DNA from: Pseudomonas sp. CC6-YY-74
GTDB lineage: Bacteria; Pseudomonadota; Gammaproteobacteria; Pseudomonadales; Pseudomonadaceae
DNA: 64,000 nucleotides
Assembly: GCF_002025205.1 (NCBI RefSeq)
Contig: NZ_CP019947.1
Location: forward strand, 4,669,501 to 4,733,500
Direction of reading: 5' to 3'
The notes beneath the pieces are model-generated. The model had not been told where the DNA came from. It ran no database searches and saw only the letters and a list, made by a program, of their open reading frames with translations. Below are positions 43,574 to 53,097 of the stretch, one piece after another. The translations under genes and the position numbers were made by a program. Numbering within the stretch: position 1 is the stretch's first letter; each line of letters starts with the position of its first letter.

Positions 43574-45288
43574 ATAAGAAACTCGTTGTGAACAATAAGG
43601 TGATTCCTCTGCAAACCCTCAAGCCGCTGTGTGCTGCGCTGTTGTTGGCTGTTTCGCCGTTCTGTGCTCAGGCGGCGGGCCCTGAAGTGCCGAATGCCGG
43701 CTCGCTTCTGCGGGAGATTCAGCCGCTTAAACCGGCTGTGCCGTCGTCCACCGGGACCGGTTTGCGCATCGAGCCGAGCGCCGCCACGCTGCCGGCGAGC
43801 GCGCCTTTTCGGGTCAAGACCCTGCGCATCTCGGGCAACCGTCAGTTTGACCGCGCGACCCTGCACGCCCTGGTGGCGGATGCGCAAGGCACCGACATGA
43901 CCCTGCCGCAACTGGGCGAGCTGACCGAGCGCATCACGGCGTACTATCGTGATCACGGTTATCCGTTGGCTCGGGCGATCATTCCGGCGCAGACCATTCG
44001 CGACGGTGAAGTGCTTATCGAAGTGGTCGAGGCGCACTACGGCGAGATCGGTTTGGATAACCGCAGCCGGGTCAACGATTCGCTGCTGACGGCCACTCTC
44101 GCGCCCCTGAAAAGCGGGCAGGCCATCAGCCAGGCAGAGCTGGATCAGCAACTGTTGCTGCTCTCGGATATTCCGGGTATCGCGATCAACGCCACCCTGA
44201 AACCGGGACAGACGGTAGGCACCTCGGATCTGCTGGTCAACACCCTGGCCGGTCCGACGGTCTCGGGCAATCTGGCGCTGGACGGTTACGGCAACCGCTA
44301 CACCGGGCGCGAGCGGCTCGGCGGCACGCTGAATCTGAATAACCCGTTGGGCCATGGCGATGTGTTGAGCCTGAGTGCGCTCAGTTCGGGGAGCGGGCTG
44401 AACTATGGCCGCCTCGGTTACGAGTCACTGCTGAACGGGCAGGGCACTCGTTTGGGCGGCAGCTATTCGGCACTGCGCTACAAGCTGGCTGAAGAGTTCG
44501 AGGATCTTGATGCCCACGGCAGCGCTCAAGTAGGCAGTGTGTGGGCCAAGCATCCACTGCTGCGCAGCAGGAACCTGAACCTCTCCGGGCAGATTCAGTA
44601 TGACCGCCTGCAATTGCGCGACCGCGTCGACCTCAGTGCGATTCGCACCGATCGCCATCTGGATAACTGGACGGCCAGCCTGGCCGGCGACGCGCGCGAT
44701 ACCCTGGGATCCGGCGGCATCAGTCTGTGGAACCTGGGGGTGACCGTTGGCCGGGTCGAGTTCGACGACAGCGCGGCGCAGGCGGCCGATGCTGCCAGCG
44801 CGAATAGCCGAGGCGGGTTCTCGAAATGGAACGCCAGTCTGGTACGCCTGCAGCGGCTGAGTCTGAATAACAGCCTGTATCTCAGCGTGTCCGGTCAATG
44901 GGCCGACGGCAACCTGGACTCCTCGCAAAAAATGAGCGCGGGCGGCCCTTACTCGGTGCGCGCCTATGATATCGGCGTGTTGTCTGGCGATAGCGGGTAT
45001 ATGGGCAGCGCCGAACTGCGCCATGACCTCGGTGCGGCGTGGGCTGGCCAATGGCAGGCGCTGGCGTTTATCGACAGCGCCCATGTCACCCTCAACCAGA
45101 ACCGCTGGTCCGGCCTGAGCGGTCCCAACAGCGCGACCCTGAGCGGCGCGGGCGTAGGACTCAACTGGTCCGGCCCAAGCCAGTGGAGCGCCAAAGCCAG
45201 CATCGCGACGCCCATCGGCGCCACGCCAGAGTTGCTTAGCGATGCCGACTCGGTGCGCGGCTGGCTGGGCGTTAGCTGGGGGTTCTGA
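43570..45288 (+). CDS. TpsB outer-membrane transporter (ShlB/FhaC/HecB family)
   Basis: Outer-membrane pore for the upstream TpsA, 572 residues, starting at ATG 43570 (overlapping TpsA by ATGA). A signal peptide (LCAALLLAVSPFCAQAA) is followed by POTRA domains (FRVKTLRISGNRQFDRATL; PLARAIIPAQTIRDGEVLIEV) at about 75-215 and a 16-stranded barrel ending WGF. VRAYD at about 461 corresponds to the conserved VRGY tip motif of the long loop, with Ala for Gly. A terminator follows. Confidence 0.93.
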   Translation: MNKKLVVNNKVIPLQTLKPLCAALLLAVSPFCAQAAGPEVPNAGSLLREIQPLKPAVPSSTGTGLRIEPSAATLPASAPFRVKTLRISGNRQFDRATLHALVADAQGTDMTLPQLGELTERITAYYRDHGYPLARAIIPAQTIRDGEVLIEVVEAHYGEIGLDNRSRVNDSLLTATLAPLKSGQAISQAELDQQLLLLSDIPGIAINATLKPGQTVGTSDLLVNTLAGPTVSGNLALDGYGNRYTGRERLGGTLNLNNPLGHGDVLSLSALSSGSGLNYGRLGYESLLNGQGTRLGGSYSALRYKLAEEFEDLDAHGSAQVGSVWAKHPLLRSRNLNLSGQIQYDRLQLRDRVDLSAIRTDRHLDNWTASLAGDARDTLGSGGISLWNLGVTVGRVEFDDSAAQAADAASANSRGGFSKWNASLVRLQRLSLNNSLYLSVSGQWADGNLDSSQKMSAGGPYSVRAYDIGVLSGDSGYMGSAELRHDLGAAWAGQWQALAFIDSAHVTLNQNRWSGLSGPNSATLSGAGVGLNWSGPSQWSAKASIATPIGATPELLSDADSVRGWLGVSWGF

Positions 45289-45401
45289 ACCGCGGGGCGC
45301 GAGCGTGCCTGAGCCGCAAGGGCTTCAGGCGCGGCCTGATCGGGACTGCAAATGCTGGGGCGGATCGTTGCGCAGTGGCGGGCCACATTTCGCAGGCATA
45401 A

Positions 45402-45426
45402 AAAAGCCGGCTTGTGGCCGGCTTTT
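45402..45426. terminator. Bidirectional terminator between tpsB and ppa
   Basis: AAAAGCCGGC and GCCGGCTTTT flank TTGTG, a classic rho-independent terminator usable from both sides of the convergent genes. Confidence 0.88.
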
Positions 45427-45442
45427 AGGGGGTGGTGTCAGC

Positions 45443-45970
45443 TTATTTTTGGTAAGCCGCCACTGCCTTGATGATTTCGGCGCGGGCTGCGTCGGCGTTG
45501 CCCCAGCCTTCTACCTTGACCCACTTGCCTTTTTCGAGATCTTTGTAGTTCTCGAAGAAGTGCTTGATCTGCTCAAGCAGCAGGGCGGGCAGGTCGGTGT
45601 ATTCCTTAATGTCCACATACAACTGGCTCAGCTTGTCGTGCGGGACGGCGATCAGCTTGGCGTCGCCGCCGGCTTCGTCGGTCATGTGCAGGACGCCAAC
45701 CGGACGCGCGCGGATTACTGCGCCAGGGGCCACCGGGTACGGGGTCACGACCAGCACGTCGAGGGCGTCGCCGTCGTCGGCCAGGGTGTTGGGGATGTAG
45801 CCGTAATTGGCCGGGTAGAACATCGGGGTGGCCATGAAGCGGTCGACGAACAGGCAATCGCTGTCCTTGTCGATTTCGTATTTGATCGGCGCGTGGTTGG
45901 CCGGGATTTCGATGGCGACGTAGATGTCGTTCGGTACGTCTAGACCGGCTGGAATCTTGCTGTAGCTCAT
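45443..45970 (-). CDS. ppa: Inorganic pyrophosphatase
   Basis: Soluble family I pyrophosphatase, 175 residues, hydrolysing PPi to drive biosynthesis. Active-site residues are in [38 protein letters not shown] and [13 protein letters not shown], with [12 protein letters not shown] at the C-terminus. ATG 45970 begins [18 protein letters not shown]. It is monocistronic, convergent with tpsB. Confidence 0.97.
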   Translation of the reverse strand: MSYSKIPAGLDVPNDIYVAIEIPANHAPIKYEIDKDSDCLFVDRFMATPMFYPANYGYIPNTLADDGDALDVLVVTPYPVAPGAVIRARPVGVLHMTDEAGGDAKLIAVPHDKLSQLYVDIKEYTDLPALLLEQIKHFFENYKDLEKGKWVKVEGWGNADAARAEIIKAVAAYQK

Positions 45971-46047
45971 GGAGTGACTCCCGGGGAAGGGCTAAAAAAG
46001 TGGCGGGATTATAGGCGTATTCCCCGCCAGTTGCTATGCCGGGGAGC

Positions 46048-46887
46048 CTAGCCATTGGTCGCGTGATGGCCGCCTTTGGATCTAGTGCGATAGCCAGGAT
46101 GCGCCGCCTGCAAGCGCTGCAGGCGCGCCAGCGGATCCTGGCGGTAGAACAGTGCCAGCTGCGCATAGACCGCGGGAAAGGCGGCGGCGAGCAAATCCGG
46201 GGCGCTGAAGAAGTATTCGCTGGTGACCGCGAAGAATTCTGCCGGGTTTTCGGCGGCGTAGGCGTCGATGGCCGTTGCGCGGTGCGGATGGGCGTCGAGT
46301 TGGCTGTTCATGGCGTCGTAGGCACTTTGCATGGCACTGGTCCAGTCGCCGATGCGCATGCTGCCGTGCAGCGGCGGCAGGCCGTTGGCGACACCATTGA
46401 GCATGTCCAGCTTGTGCGCGAATTCGTGGATCACCAGGTTGTAGCCGTCCCAGCCGCCGGCGGCCTGCACGCCGGGCCAGGCGAGGATCACCGGTCCCTG
46501 CTGCCAGGCCTCGCCGCTGTGCGCGCCATTCCACTCGTGAACCACGCCGCTGGCGTCGCGGTGACGTTGCGGGCTAACGAAATCGTCGGGGTAGAGGACG
46601 ATCTCGTGGAAGTCCTGGTACCAGTTGAGGTCGGCCAGGTGCAGCAGCGGCAGCTCGGCCTGGGCCGCCAGGGTCAGGCGGTCGCTGGCATCCAGTTCGA
46701 CGCCGGGCAGGGTGCTCAGGTGTTTGTCGTGCAGGAACAGTACGGCGCGTTCGCACAGGCGCTGTTGTTCACTGTCGCTCAGACCGTCGAGCAGCGGCAG
46801 GCGCTGACGCACGGTGGCCCAGGTCGCGGGGGAGACTGGATGGCGGGCTAGGATGCGCCGGCGGCGCCAGGCGCGGAACGACCACAT
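46048..46887 (-). CDS. mtfA: MtfA-type zinc peptidase (M90)
   Basis: Cytosolic metallopeptidase of 279 residues related to MtfA, which in E. coli binds the Mlc repressor and regulates glucose uptake. The zinc motif is HEFAHKLDML (HExxH). Other conserved segments are LSDSEQQRLCERAVLFLHDK, LYPDDFVSPQRH and ENPAEFFAVTSEYFF, whose Glu provides the third ligand. ATG 46887 (MWSFRAWRRRRILARHP) is preferred over 46908. It stands alone between ppa and the kinase gene. Confidence 0.9.
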   Translation of the reverse strand: MWSFRAWRRRRILARHPVSPATWATVRQRLPLLDGLSDSEQQRLCERAVLFLHDKHLSTLPGVELDASDRLTLAAQAELPLLHLADLNWYQDFHEIVLYPDDFVSPQRHRDASGVVHEWNGAHSGEAWQQGPVILAWPGVQAAGGWDGYNLVIHEFAHKLDMLNGVANGLPPLHGSMRIGDWTSAMQSAYDAMNSQLDAHPHRATAIDAYAAENPAEFFAVTSEYFFSAPDLLAAAFPAVYAQLALFYRQDPLARLQRLQAAHPGYRTRSKGGHHATNG

Positions 46888-47008
46888 GGGGACTGGCTCG
46901 GGTTGCACGGCCGCTCACCATAAGCGGCGTCTGTGCGTGCGGCAAGTTGCAACGAAGCGGCATAAAGACTGCAACGCATTAGGCAGTGGTGCACGGGGAG
47001 GGCTGCCG

Positions 47009-48612
47009 ATGCCGATAGAACGCATGGATCATCCTGCCGTCAGCCTGGTGCTGGGCGGCGGTATAGACCTGCCAAGCCAGGCGGCGCGCGCTCGCGCGAC
47101 TTGGCTGGCCGGGCGCCAGGGACGACCGCCGGTGTTGCTGGTGGCCTTGTTGTGGGCGCGCGAGTGCCCCGATGTGGTGCAGCAGCTGAAGGGTTATCTG
47201 GATGCGCTGTTTGCCGACTATCGTTGCACGCCTGCGGGCTGGAGCGAGGCGCAGGCGGCGCGGCAGGTGTTGGCGGCGCTCAATCGGCAGCTGTTCCACA
47301 GTCGGCAGACGGGGCGCCGTGTGCCGCAACTGGATGCCGGGGTGCTGTTGCTGCAGGGCGGCGCTGCGCAGTTTCTGCAGGCCGGTGCGGTGGGTCTGCG
47401 GCGCTACAAGGGCGGGAGTCTGCAGAGCCTGTCGGGGCGTGAGGACATGCAATTGGGCCTGCAGGCGGAGCTGGCGCTGGTGCAGCACAGCTTGCCGTTG
47501 ACTGAGGGCGAGGCGCTGTTGCTGGCGCCGCAGCCGTTGCTCGGCGTGGCCGACCTGGACAGCTTCCGCACCGGCTGCGCGGTGCTCGCCGTGGAGCGCC
47601 TGCCGGCGTTGCTGGCGCCCTTGCTCAAGGCGCCGGGCGCCGCCGTGCTGCTGTTAGCGGGTGCGGCCGCAAGCCTGCCGCCGCCGACGCCGCGCGAGCA
47701 ATGGCCGGCCCTGGGTGAGGCCGCGGCGGGCATCCTGCTGGATGGCTGGATGGCTGGACGCTGCTCGGCGAGTGTCCGTTCGGTCCAGCCGGTCGGCTGT
47801 TCCAGGCGCGCGACGAAAGCGGCCGCGAGGCCTTGCTGTGGCTCGCCGCGCAGGCGGCCGACGAGGTTTTCTGGCAGCGCGAATGGGCCTTGCGCCGCAG
47901 TCCGGTGGCCAGCTTGCCACGGGTGCTGTCGTCGCATCGGCCGCGTCAGCATGCCTTCCTGCTGTTCGAACTGCCTGGGCCGGGGATGCGCAGCCTGGTT
48001 GATTGGGCCGCGGGCCATGGGCCTGTGGATGGATCGACCCTGCTGGCCCTGCTCGATCAGGCGATTGCGGCCGTGCGCGCCCTGCAGCGCCGAGGTATGC
48101 AGGGGCTGTGGCTGAGCCCACGGAATATCCTGATCAGCCAGAGCGGACGTCTGCTGTTGTTGCCGGAATATGCCGCGCTATTGCCGGGCGTCCCCCGTCA
48201 GCGGCTGCCCGCCGAGGCGATCCCGCAGGCGCCGGAGTTGCGCGGCGAGCAACAGCTGGATGGGCGCGCCGATCAGTTCGCCCTGGCGGCGCTGGCCTAC
48301 TGGTTGATCTGTGGCCAATGGCCGGAAATCGCTTGCCCGGAAGGCGCGGCGTCGAGCCGGTATGTGCCGCTGGCCAGCTTCACCACGCGCTTGCCGGCCG
48401 GTTGGGACGGCGTGCTGGCGCGGGCCTTGGCGCCCCAGCCGGCGGCGCGGTTCGAGGCGTTGTCGGAGTTTCGCCAGGCGTTGCAAGAGCCATTGGCGCA
48501 TCCGCCGGCTCTGGTGCGGATCAACCTGCGCGCACAGCCCTGGCGCCTGGCATTGCTCGGCGCCTTGGTGCTTCAGCTGGGGTTTGGCTTATGGCTTAGT
48601 CTGATGGGGTAG
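47009..48612 (+). pseudogene. PP2C-like/kinase-like fusion, disrupted by 8-bp tandem duplication
   Basis: ATG 47009, behind GGGGAGGG, starts a degenerate PP2C-type domain (about 240 residues). At 47741-47756 GATGGCTG is repeated in tandem, shifting frame by two. Removing one copy restores ILLDGWTLLGECPFG and connects to EALLWLAAQAADEVFWQREW and a kinase-like C-terminus ending in a TM anchor (LGALVLQLGFGLWL, stop 48612), giving exactly 532 codons. The kinase part lacks the HRD and DFG motifs (WLSPRNILI; LPEYA), and PP2C metal ligands are not evident. I infer a broken regulatory protein of the PP2C-kinase type. Confidence 0.75.
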
Positions 48613-48699
48613 GCGTAACGCACGGCGCTGGCGCACACCACGGCCGGCCTCAATCCCGCTGCCGGCATGGCAGCTGGATTGGGTCGGCGCGGTCCCCGG

Positions 48700-49155
48700 T
48701 CAATCGCTGTTGATGGGCAGTACGTAGTTCTTGAACTGCTCGTCTTCGACGAAACCGATCGACTCGTAGACCATCTGCGCCACCTCGTTATCGCGGCTGG
48801 TGGCGACGCGCATGCGCACGGCGTTGGTTTCCTTGGCCATGTTCTTGGCGGTTTGCAGCAGACGGTCGGCAACCAGCTGACGCCGCGCGTCTTCGGCGAC
48901 ATAGATGTCGTTGAGGATCCACACGCGCTTGAGCGACAGCGAGGAGTAACTCGGATAGAGCTGGCAGAACCCCAGCAACTTGTCCTCGTCGTCGGCCATG
49001 GCCAGGTAAATCACCGATTCCTTGCGGCGCAGGCGGGTTTCCAGAAACTTGCGCGAGGAGTCGGGGAACGGCAGTTCGCCGAAGAACTCACGGTATTTGA
49101 CGAACAGCGGGGTCAGCAGATCCAGGTGCTCCAAGGTAGCAGGGACGATACGCAT
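48700..49155 (-). CDS. GNAT family N-acetyltransferase
   Basis: Acetyltransferase of 151 residues. ATG 49155 (MRIVPATLEHLDLLTPLF) is the family-like start. Acetyl-CoA binding motif A is at VWILNDIYVAEDARRQLVADRLLQ, then the C-terminal YESIGFVEDEQFKNYVLP. The substrate is unknown. It lies beside the ethanolamine genes, as a GNAT does in P. aeruginosa from memory, but need not be functionally tied. Confidence 0.85.
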   Translation of the reverse strand: MRIVPATLEHLDLLTPLFVKYREFFGELPFPDSSRKFLETRLRRKESVIYLAMADDEDKLLGFCQLYPSYSSLSLKRVWILNDIYVAEDARRQLVADRLLQTAKNMAKETNAVRMRVATSRDNEVAQMVYESIGFVEDEQFKNYVLPINSD

Positions 49156-49286
49156 GGCGAGCCTCGGTATTAGTGATTGGCTGGGCTGGCAACGCATGAG
49201 CTGCGCCAGTGGACGCCTGGATGCTGCCTAATGCTTTTGGAAAGCGCAATCAAAACAAGCGTTTGATCTGATCTCGCTGACGAAAA

Positions 49287-50102
49287 CTAGCTCAGCAGGA
49301 AATTGCTCATGCCTGCTGGTGCCGTGTGCAGGCACGGCACTTGCGCCTCGTCTTTCAGATTGACCCCGGACAGCTGACGCCGACAGGCCTCGCGCATCAG
49401 GTACAGCAGGCGATGGGCGGCCATGCCATAACTCTGGCCCTCCAGGCGCACGTTGGAGATGCAGTTGCGGTAGGCATCGGTGAGGCCGACGCGCGGCGCA
49501 TAGGTGAAATACAGGCCGAGGCTGTCCGGCGAACTGAGGCCCGGGCGTTCGCCGATCAGAATCACCACCATCTTCGCGTTGAGCAGCTCGGCGACTTCAT
49601 CGGCCACTGCCACGCGTCCCTGGGCCACCAAGGCCACCGGCGACAGCGACCAGCCTTCGGCGGTAGCCAGTTCTTCCATGCGCGCGAGAAAAGGCAGCGC
49701 ATGCCGATGCACGGCGAGAGCCGACAGGCCGTCCGCCACCACTACCGCCAGGTCTACGCCGCCGGGGTTGGCCTGGGCGTAGTCGTGTAAATGGCGGATC
49801 GATGCGTCATTCAGGCGGCGTCCCAGATCGGGGCGCTGCAGGTAGCTATCGCGATCCGCCGCAGCGCTGTGCAGCAGCACGCTGGCGCGGCCGCGGTCCG
49901 CCAGGCCGGCACTGAGGGCGGCATGGTCGAATGGCAGGTGCACCGCGTCACGCGCCTGGGCGTGGGCATACTGGAAGTCCAGCAGGGCCGTGGTGGGCAG
50001 GCTGGTGCCGGCGCGGCCAAGGGCGATGCGCGCCGGCGTCAGGCGCCGCAGCTCCTGCCAGGGATTCTCGGTGGTGGCGCAAACGGGCAACTCTTGTTCC
50101 AT
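49287..50102 (-). CDS. eutC: Ethanolamine ammonia-lyase small subunit
   Basis: Small subunit of the adenosylcobalamin-dependent lyase that splits ethanolamine to acetaldehyde and ammonia. The 271 residues show [22 protein letters not shown]-like helical [15 protein letters not shown] and the cobalamin-contact segment [23 protein letters not shown] 50102. It follows eutB by 57 bases in the same direction. Vitamin B12 need links it to the B12-controlled receptor at 20.5 kb. Confidence 0.96.
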   Translation of the reverse strand: MEQELPVCATTENPWQELRRLTPARIALGRAGTSLPTTALLDFQYAHAQARDAVHLPFDHAALSAGLADRGRASVLLHSAAADRDSYLQRPDLGRRLNDASIRHLHDYAQANPGGVDLAVVVADGLSALAVHRHALPFLARMEELATAEGWSLSPVALVAQGRVAVADEVAELLNAKMVVILIGERPGLSSPDSLGLYFTYAPRVGLTDAYRNCISNVRLEGQSYGMAAHRLLYLMREACRRQLSGVNLKDEAQVPCLHTAPAGMSNFLLS

Positions 50103-50159
50103 GGTGGTTCCTTGATCGCGGTTGTCGAGCGGGCCAGGCCCGCCTCTCCGGCGGCGTTG

Positions 50160-51554
50160 TCAGCCCAGCTGGGCGAGGGCCTGGCGGAATGCCGGTGGTA
50201 GGTTGTCGCCGAAGCGCACGCGACCGTCAGCCTGGGTGAAGATGCCCATGTGCTGCAGCCAGGCTTCGAACTCCGGCGCCGGCTTCAGCCCCTGGCTCTG
50301 GCGCACGTAGAGGGCGTCGTGGAACGAGGTGGTCTGGTAGTTGAGCATGATGTCATCGGAGCCGGGGATGCCCATGATGAAGTTGATCCCGGCCACGCCA
50401 AACAAGGTCAGCAGCGTGTCCATGTCGTCCTGGTCGGCCTCGGCGTGGTTGGTGTAACAGACGTCGCAGCCCATCGGCAGACCAAGCAGCTTGCCGCAGA
50501 AGTGATCCTCCAGTCCGGCGCGGATGATCTGCTTGCCGTTGTACAGGTATTCCGGACCGATAAAACCGACCACGGTGTTGACCAGGAACGGTTTGAAATG
50601 GCGCGCCACCGCATAGGCGCGGGTTTCGCAGGTCTGCTGGTCGAGGCCGTGATGGGCGTTGGCCGACAGGGCACTGCCCTGGCCGGTTTCGAAGTACATC
50701 AGGTTGTTGCCGAGGGTGCCGCGCTTGAGCGATAGCCCGGCCTCGTAGCCTTCCTGGAGCACCTGCAGGTTGATGCCGAAGCTGGCGTTGGCCGCTTCGG
50801 TGCCGGCGATCGACTGGAACACCAGGTCCAGCGGCACGCCGCGGTTTATCGCCTCGATCGAGCTGGTGACGTGGGTCAGCACGCAGGCCTGGGTGGGGAT
50901 CTCATAGCGCTGGATGATGCCATCGAGCATGCGCAGCATCTCGCAGATGCTCACGACGCTGTCGGTGGCCGGGTTGATGCCGATCATGGCGTCGCCATTG
51001 CCGTACAGCAGGCCGTCGAGAATGCTTGCGGCGATACCGGCCGGCTCATCGGTCGGGTGGTTGGGTTGCAGGCGGGTGGACATGCGTCCGCGCAGGCCGA
51101 CGGTGTTGCGAAAGCGGGTGACCACGCGGATCTTTTGCGCCACCAGGATCAGGTCCTGCACGCGCATCAGTTTCGACACGGCGGCGGCCATTTCCGGGGT
51201 CAGGCCGGGGGCCAGGGCACGCAGCGAGGATTCATTGGCCTGGTCGCAGAGCAACCAGTCGCGCAGGCCGCCGACGGTCAGGTGGCTGACGGCGGCGAAG
51301 GCCGTGCGGTCGTGGCTGTCGATGATCAGCCGGGTGACTTCATCCTCTTCATAGGGGATCAGCGCCTCGTCGAGGAAATGCGCGAGGGGAATGTCGGCCA
51401 GGGTCATCTGCGCGGCCACCCGCTCGCCGTCGCTGGCGGCGGCGACGCCTGCCAGGTAGTCGCCGGAGCGCGCCGGACTGGCCTTGGCCATGACCTCCCT
51501 GAGGCTGTCGAAACGGAAAGTCTCCGCGCCGACGGAATGGGAAAAACGTGCCAT
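50160..51554 (-). CDS. eutB: Ethanolamine ammonia-lyase large subunit
   Basis: Catalytic TIM-barrel subunit, 464 residues, of normal length. ATG 51554 gives MARFSHSVGAETFRFDSLRE. Conserved segments: LQPNHPTDEPAGIAASILDG, NGDAMIGINPATDSV, LGNNLMYFETGQGSALSANAHHG and MGCDVCYTNHAEADQDDMD. Upstream in-frame codons to 51791 overlap the end of eutH and are not coding. The second gene of the eutH-eutB-eutC operon. Confidence 0.97.
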   Translation of the reverse strand: MARFSHSVGAETFRFDSLREVMAKASPARSGDYLAGVAAASDGERVAAQMTLADIPLAHFLDEALIPYEEDEVTRLIIDSHDRTAFAAVSHLTVGGLRDWLLCDQANESSLRALAPGLTPEMAAAVSKLMRVQDLILVAQKIRVVTRFRNTVGLRGRMSTRLQPNHPTDEPAGIAASILDGLLYGNGDAMIGINPATDSVVSICEMLRMLDGIIQRYEIPTQACVLTHVTSSIEAINRGVPLDLVFQSIAGTEAANASFGINLQVLQEGYEAGLSLKRGTLGNNLMYFETGQGSALSANAHHGLDQQTCETRAYAVARHFKPFLVNTVVGFIGPEYLYNGKQIIRAGLEDHFCGKLLGLPMGCDVCYTNHAEADQDDMDTLLTLFGVAGINFIMGIPGSDDIMLNYQTTSFHDALYVRQSQGLKPAPEFEAWLQHMGIFTQADGRVRFGDNLPPAFRQALAQLG

Positions 51555-51627
51555 CTCAGTCTCCGTTGCAAATAGGCCGGTGCGCTGCCGGGCGTAGACG
51601 CCGGCAGCGCACATTAATGCGGCAGGT

Positions 51628-52908
51628 TCAGGCCGTTGCCTTGGCTCCGATCGGCAAGCCGTTGTCGGCCTTCGGCACATCCAGGTATTCATCTTCGGCA
51701 ATGATCCCGGCGGCACGGTCCTGCGCCTCAAGTTGCAGGGCCTTCGGTACTGACAGCCAGTACGCGAGCCCGACGGCGATAAAGCCAGCACTTATCTTGC
51801 CAATCAGTACCGGCAGGATGATGGTCGGCTGGAAGTTGGCGGTGAACGATAAGTGATCGCCCAGCAGAAAGGCGGCGCAGACAGCAAAGGCGATGTTGAT
51901 CACTTTGTCTTTTGGCGGCATAAACCGCACCAGGCGGAACATCGCGAGAATGTTGGCGATGGTCGCCAGCATACCGGCGCTGCCAACCGCACTCAGGCCG
52001 ACTTTAGATCCGAGGTTTTCCAGCGCTTGGCCGAAGTATTTGCGCAGCAGATACACCATCGGGAACGCACCCGCCAGCATGATGCCGATGTAACCGGCAG
52101 TTTCCAGCGCGCGGGCCTGATCTTCGGCGTCGGCGATGATCGGGTGGAAGCCCCAGCCACCGAATACTAAGGTAAAGACCCCGGTGAAGTATTCGACGAT
52201 GGAGAACACCAGCACCAGTTTGATCGCCGCGTCCATGGTCCGACCGAAGATGATAAAGCCCTTGATCATCATGTCCGGCAAGAAGCGCAAGCCGAGGGCC
52301 AGGGCAAGCACGAAGATCAGAATCGGCAGCAGGTTGGCGAAAATGCTGCCCAGGCCCAGTGCGAGTTGATACGTCGCCTCGCCGTTGGTGGCCACTAGAT
52401 CACGCACCATCGGGTTGCCGAGCGCCAGAATCAGGCTGGCGATCAACACGCCTAGCGGGATGGTCAGGATGCCGGACATGACGCCCAGCGCCATGTATTT
52501 ATGGTCGCGCTTGTCTAGCATCGCCAGACCCATCGGGATCGAAAAGACGATGGTCGCGCCGCCCATGAACCCCGTGATCAGTGCCATTACCAGTGCTTCT
52601 TTGCTCGCGGCGAGTGCCGAGGCCAGCTGATAACCGCCCATGTCCGACGCGATAATCATGGTTGCAGCCAGCGCAGGATCTGCGCCGAGCAAGGCGAAGA
52701 ACGGGCCAAAGGCTTTTTCGATCACCACCGTCAGGTAGGGGATGGAGGCCATGATGCCCGCCGCCGGCACGAAGATATAACCGATGGCGTGGATGCCCTC
52801 CATGAATTCTTTACCAAGCCCTTCTTCGCTGTTGTAGATGGCAGCGAACGCGCCTAGTACGGCGCAGAGCATGATTAGATAAAGCACGTAATTGCCAATC
52901 TGGTCCAT
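51628..52908 (-). CDS. eutH: EutH family ethanolamine transporter
   Basis: Inner-membrane permease of 426 residues, about ten TM helices. ATG 52908 has AGGA upstream and begins MDQIGNYVLYLIMLCAVLGA; EutH signatures are GIHAIGYIFVPAAGIMASIP, IIASDMGGYQLA and DHLSFTANFQP. P. aeruginosa has an APC-type permease (eat) at this place as I recall, so the transporter class differs here. It precedes eutB by 73 bases. Confidence 0.92.
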   Translation of the reverse strand: MDQIGNYVLYLIMLCAVLGAFAAIYNSEEGLGKEFMEGIHAIGYIFVPAAGIMASIPYLTVVIEKAFGPFFALLGADPALAATMIIASDMGGYQLASALAASKEALVMALITGFMGGATIVFSIPMGLAMLDKRDHKYMALGVMSGILTIPLGVLIASLILALGNPMVRDLVATNGEATYQLALGLGSIFANLLPILIFVLALALGLRFLPDMMIKGFIIFGRTMDAAIKLVLVFSIVEYFTGVFTLVFGGWGFHPIIADAEDQARALETAGYIGIMLAGAFPMVYLLRKYFGQALENLGSKVGLSAVGSAGMLATIANILAMFRLVRFMPPKDKVINIAFAVCAAFLLGDHLSFTANFQPTIILPVLIGKISAGFIAVGLAYWLSVPKALQLEAQDRAAGIIAEDEYLDVPKADNGLPIGAKATA

Positions 52909-53006
52909 GAATGTGTCCTGATCTATTGTTGTTTTAGTTTGAGGTTTCACGCCTCATGCATGACCGTCAGCGCGCGGTTATTTGCCGGCGCTGCGACTAG
53001 CACAAG

Positions 53007-53038
53007 CCTATTCGGCAAGCATGATGGTGCCGAATAGG
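53007..53038. repeat. 11-bp inverted repeat in exaC-eutH gap
   Basis: CCTATTCGGCA and TGCCGAATAGG are perfect arms 10 bases apart, about 100 bases upstream of the eutH start. It could be an operator, an mRNA stem or a weak terminator between exaC and eutH. No U run follows on either strand. Confidence 0.55.
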
Positions 53039-53064
53039 AAGCAAGTAATATCGGATTGAGCGTG

Positions 53065-53092
53065 CCTCCCGGCGACAGCAGTCGCCGGGAGG
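53065..53092. terminator. Hairpin just downstream of exaC
   Basis: CCTCCCGGCGAC and GTCGCCGGGAGG flank AGCA, a very stable stem six bases beyond the exaC stop on the minus strand. It has no U tract, so it may mark the mRNA 3' end or only pause transcription. Confidence 0.6.
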
Positions 53093-53097
53093 GTCGA

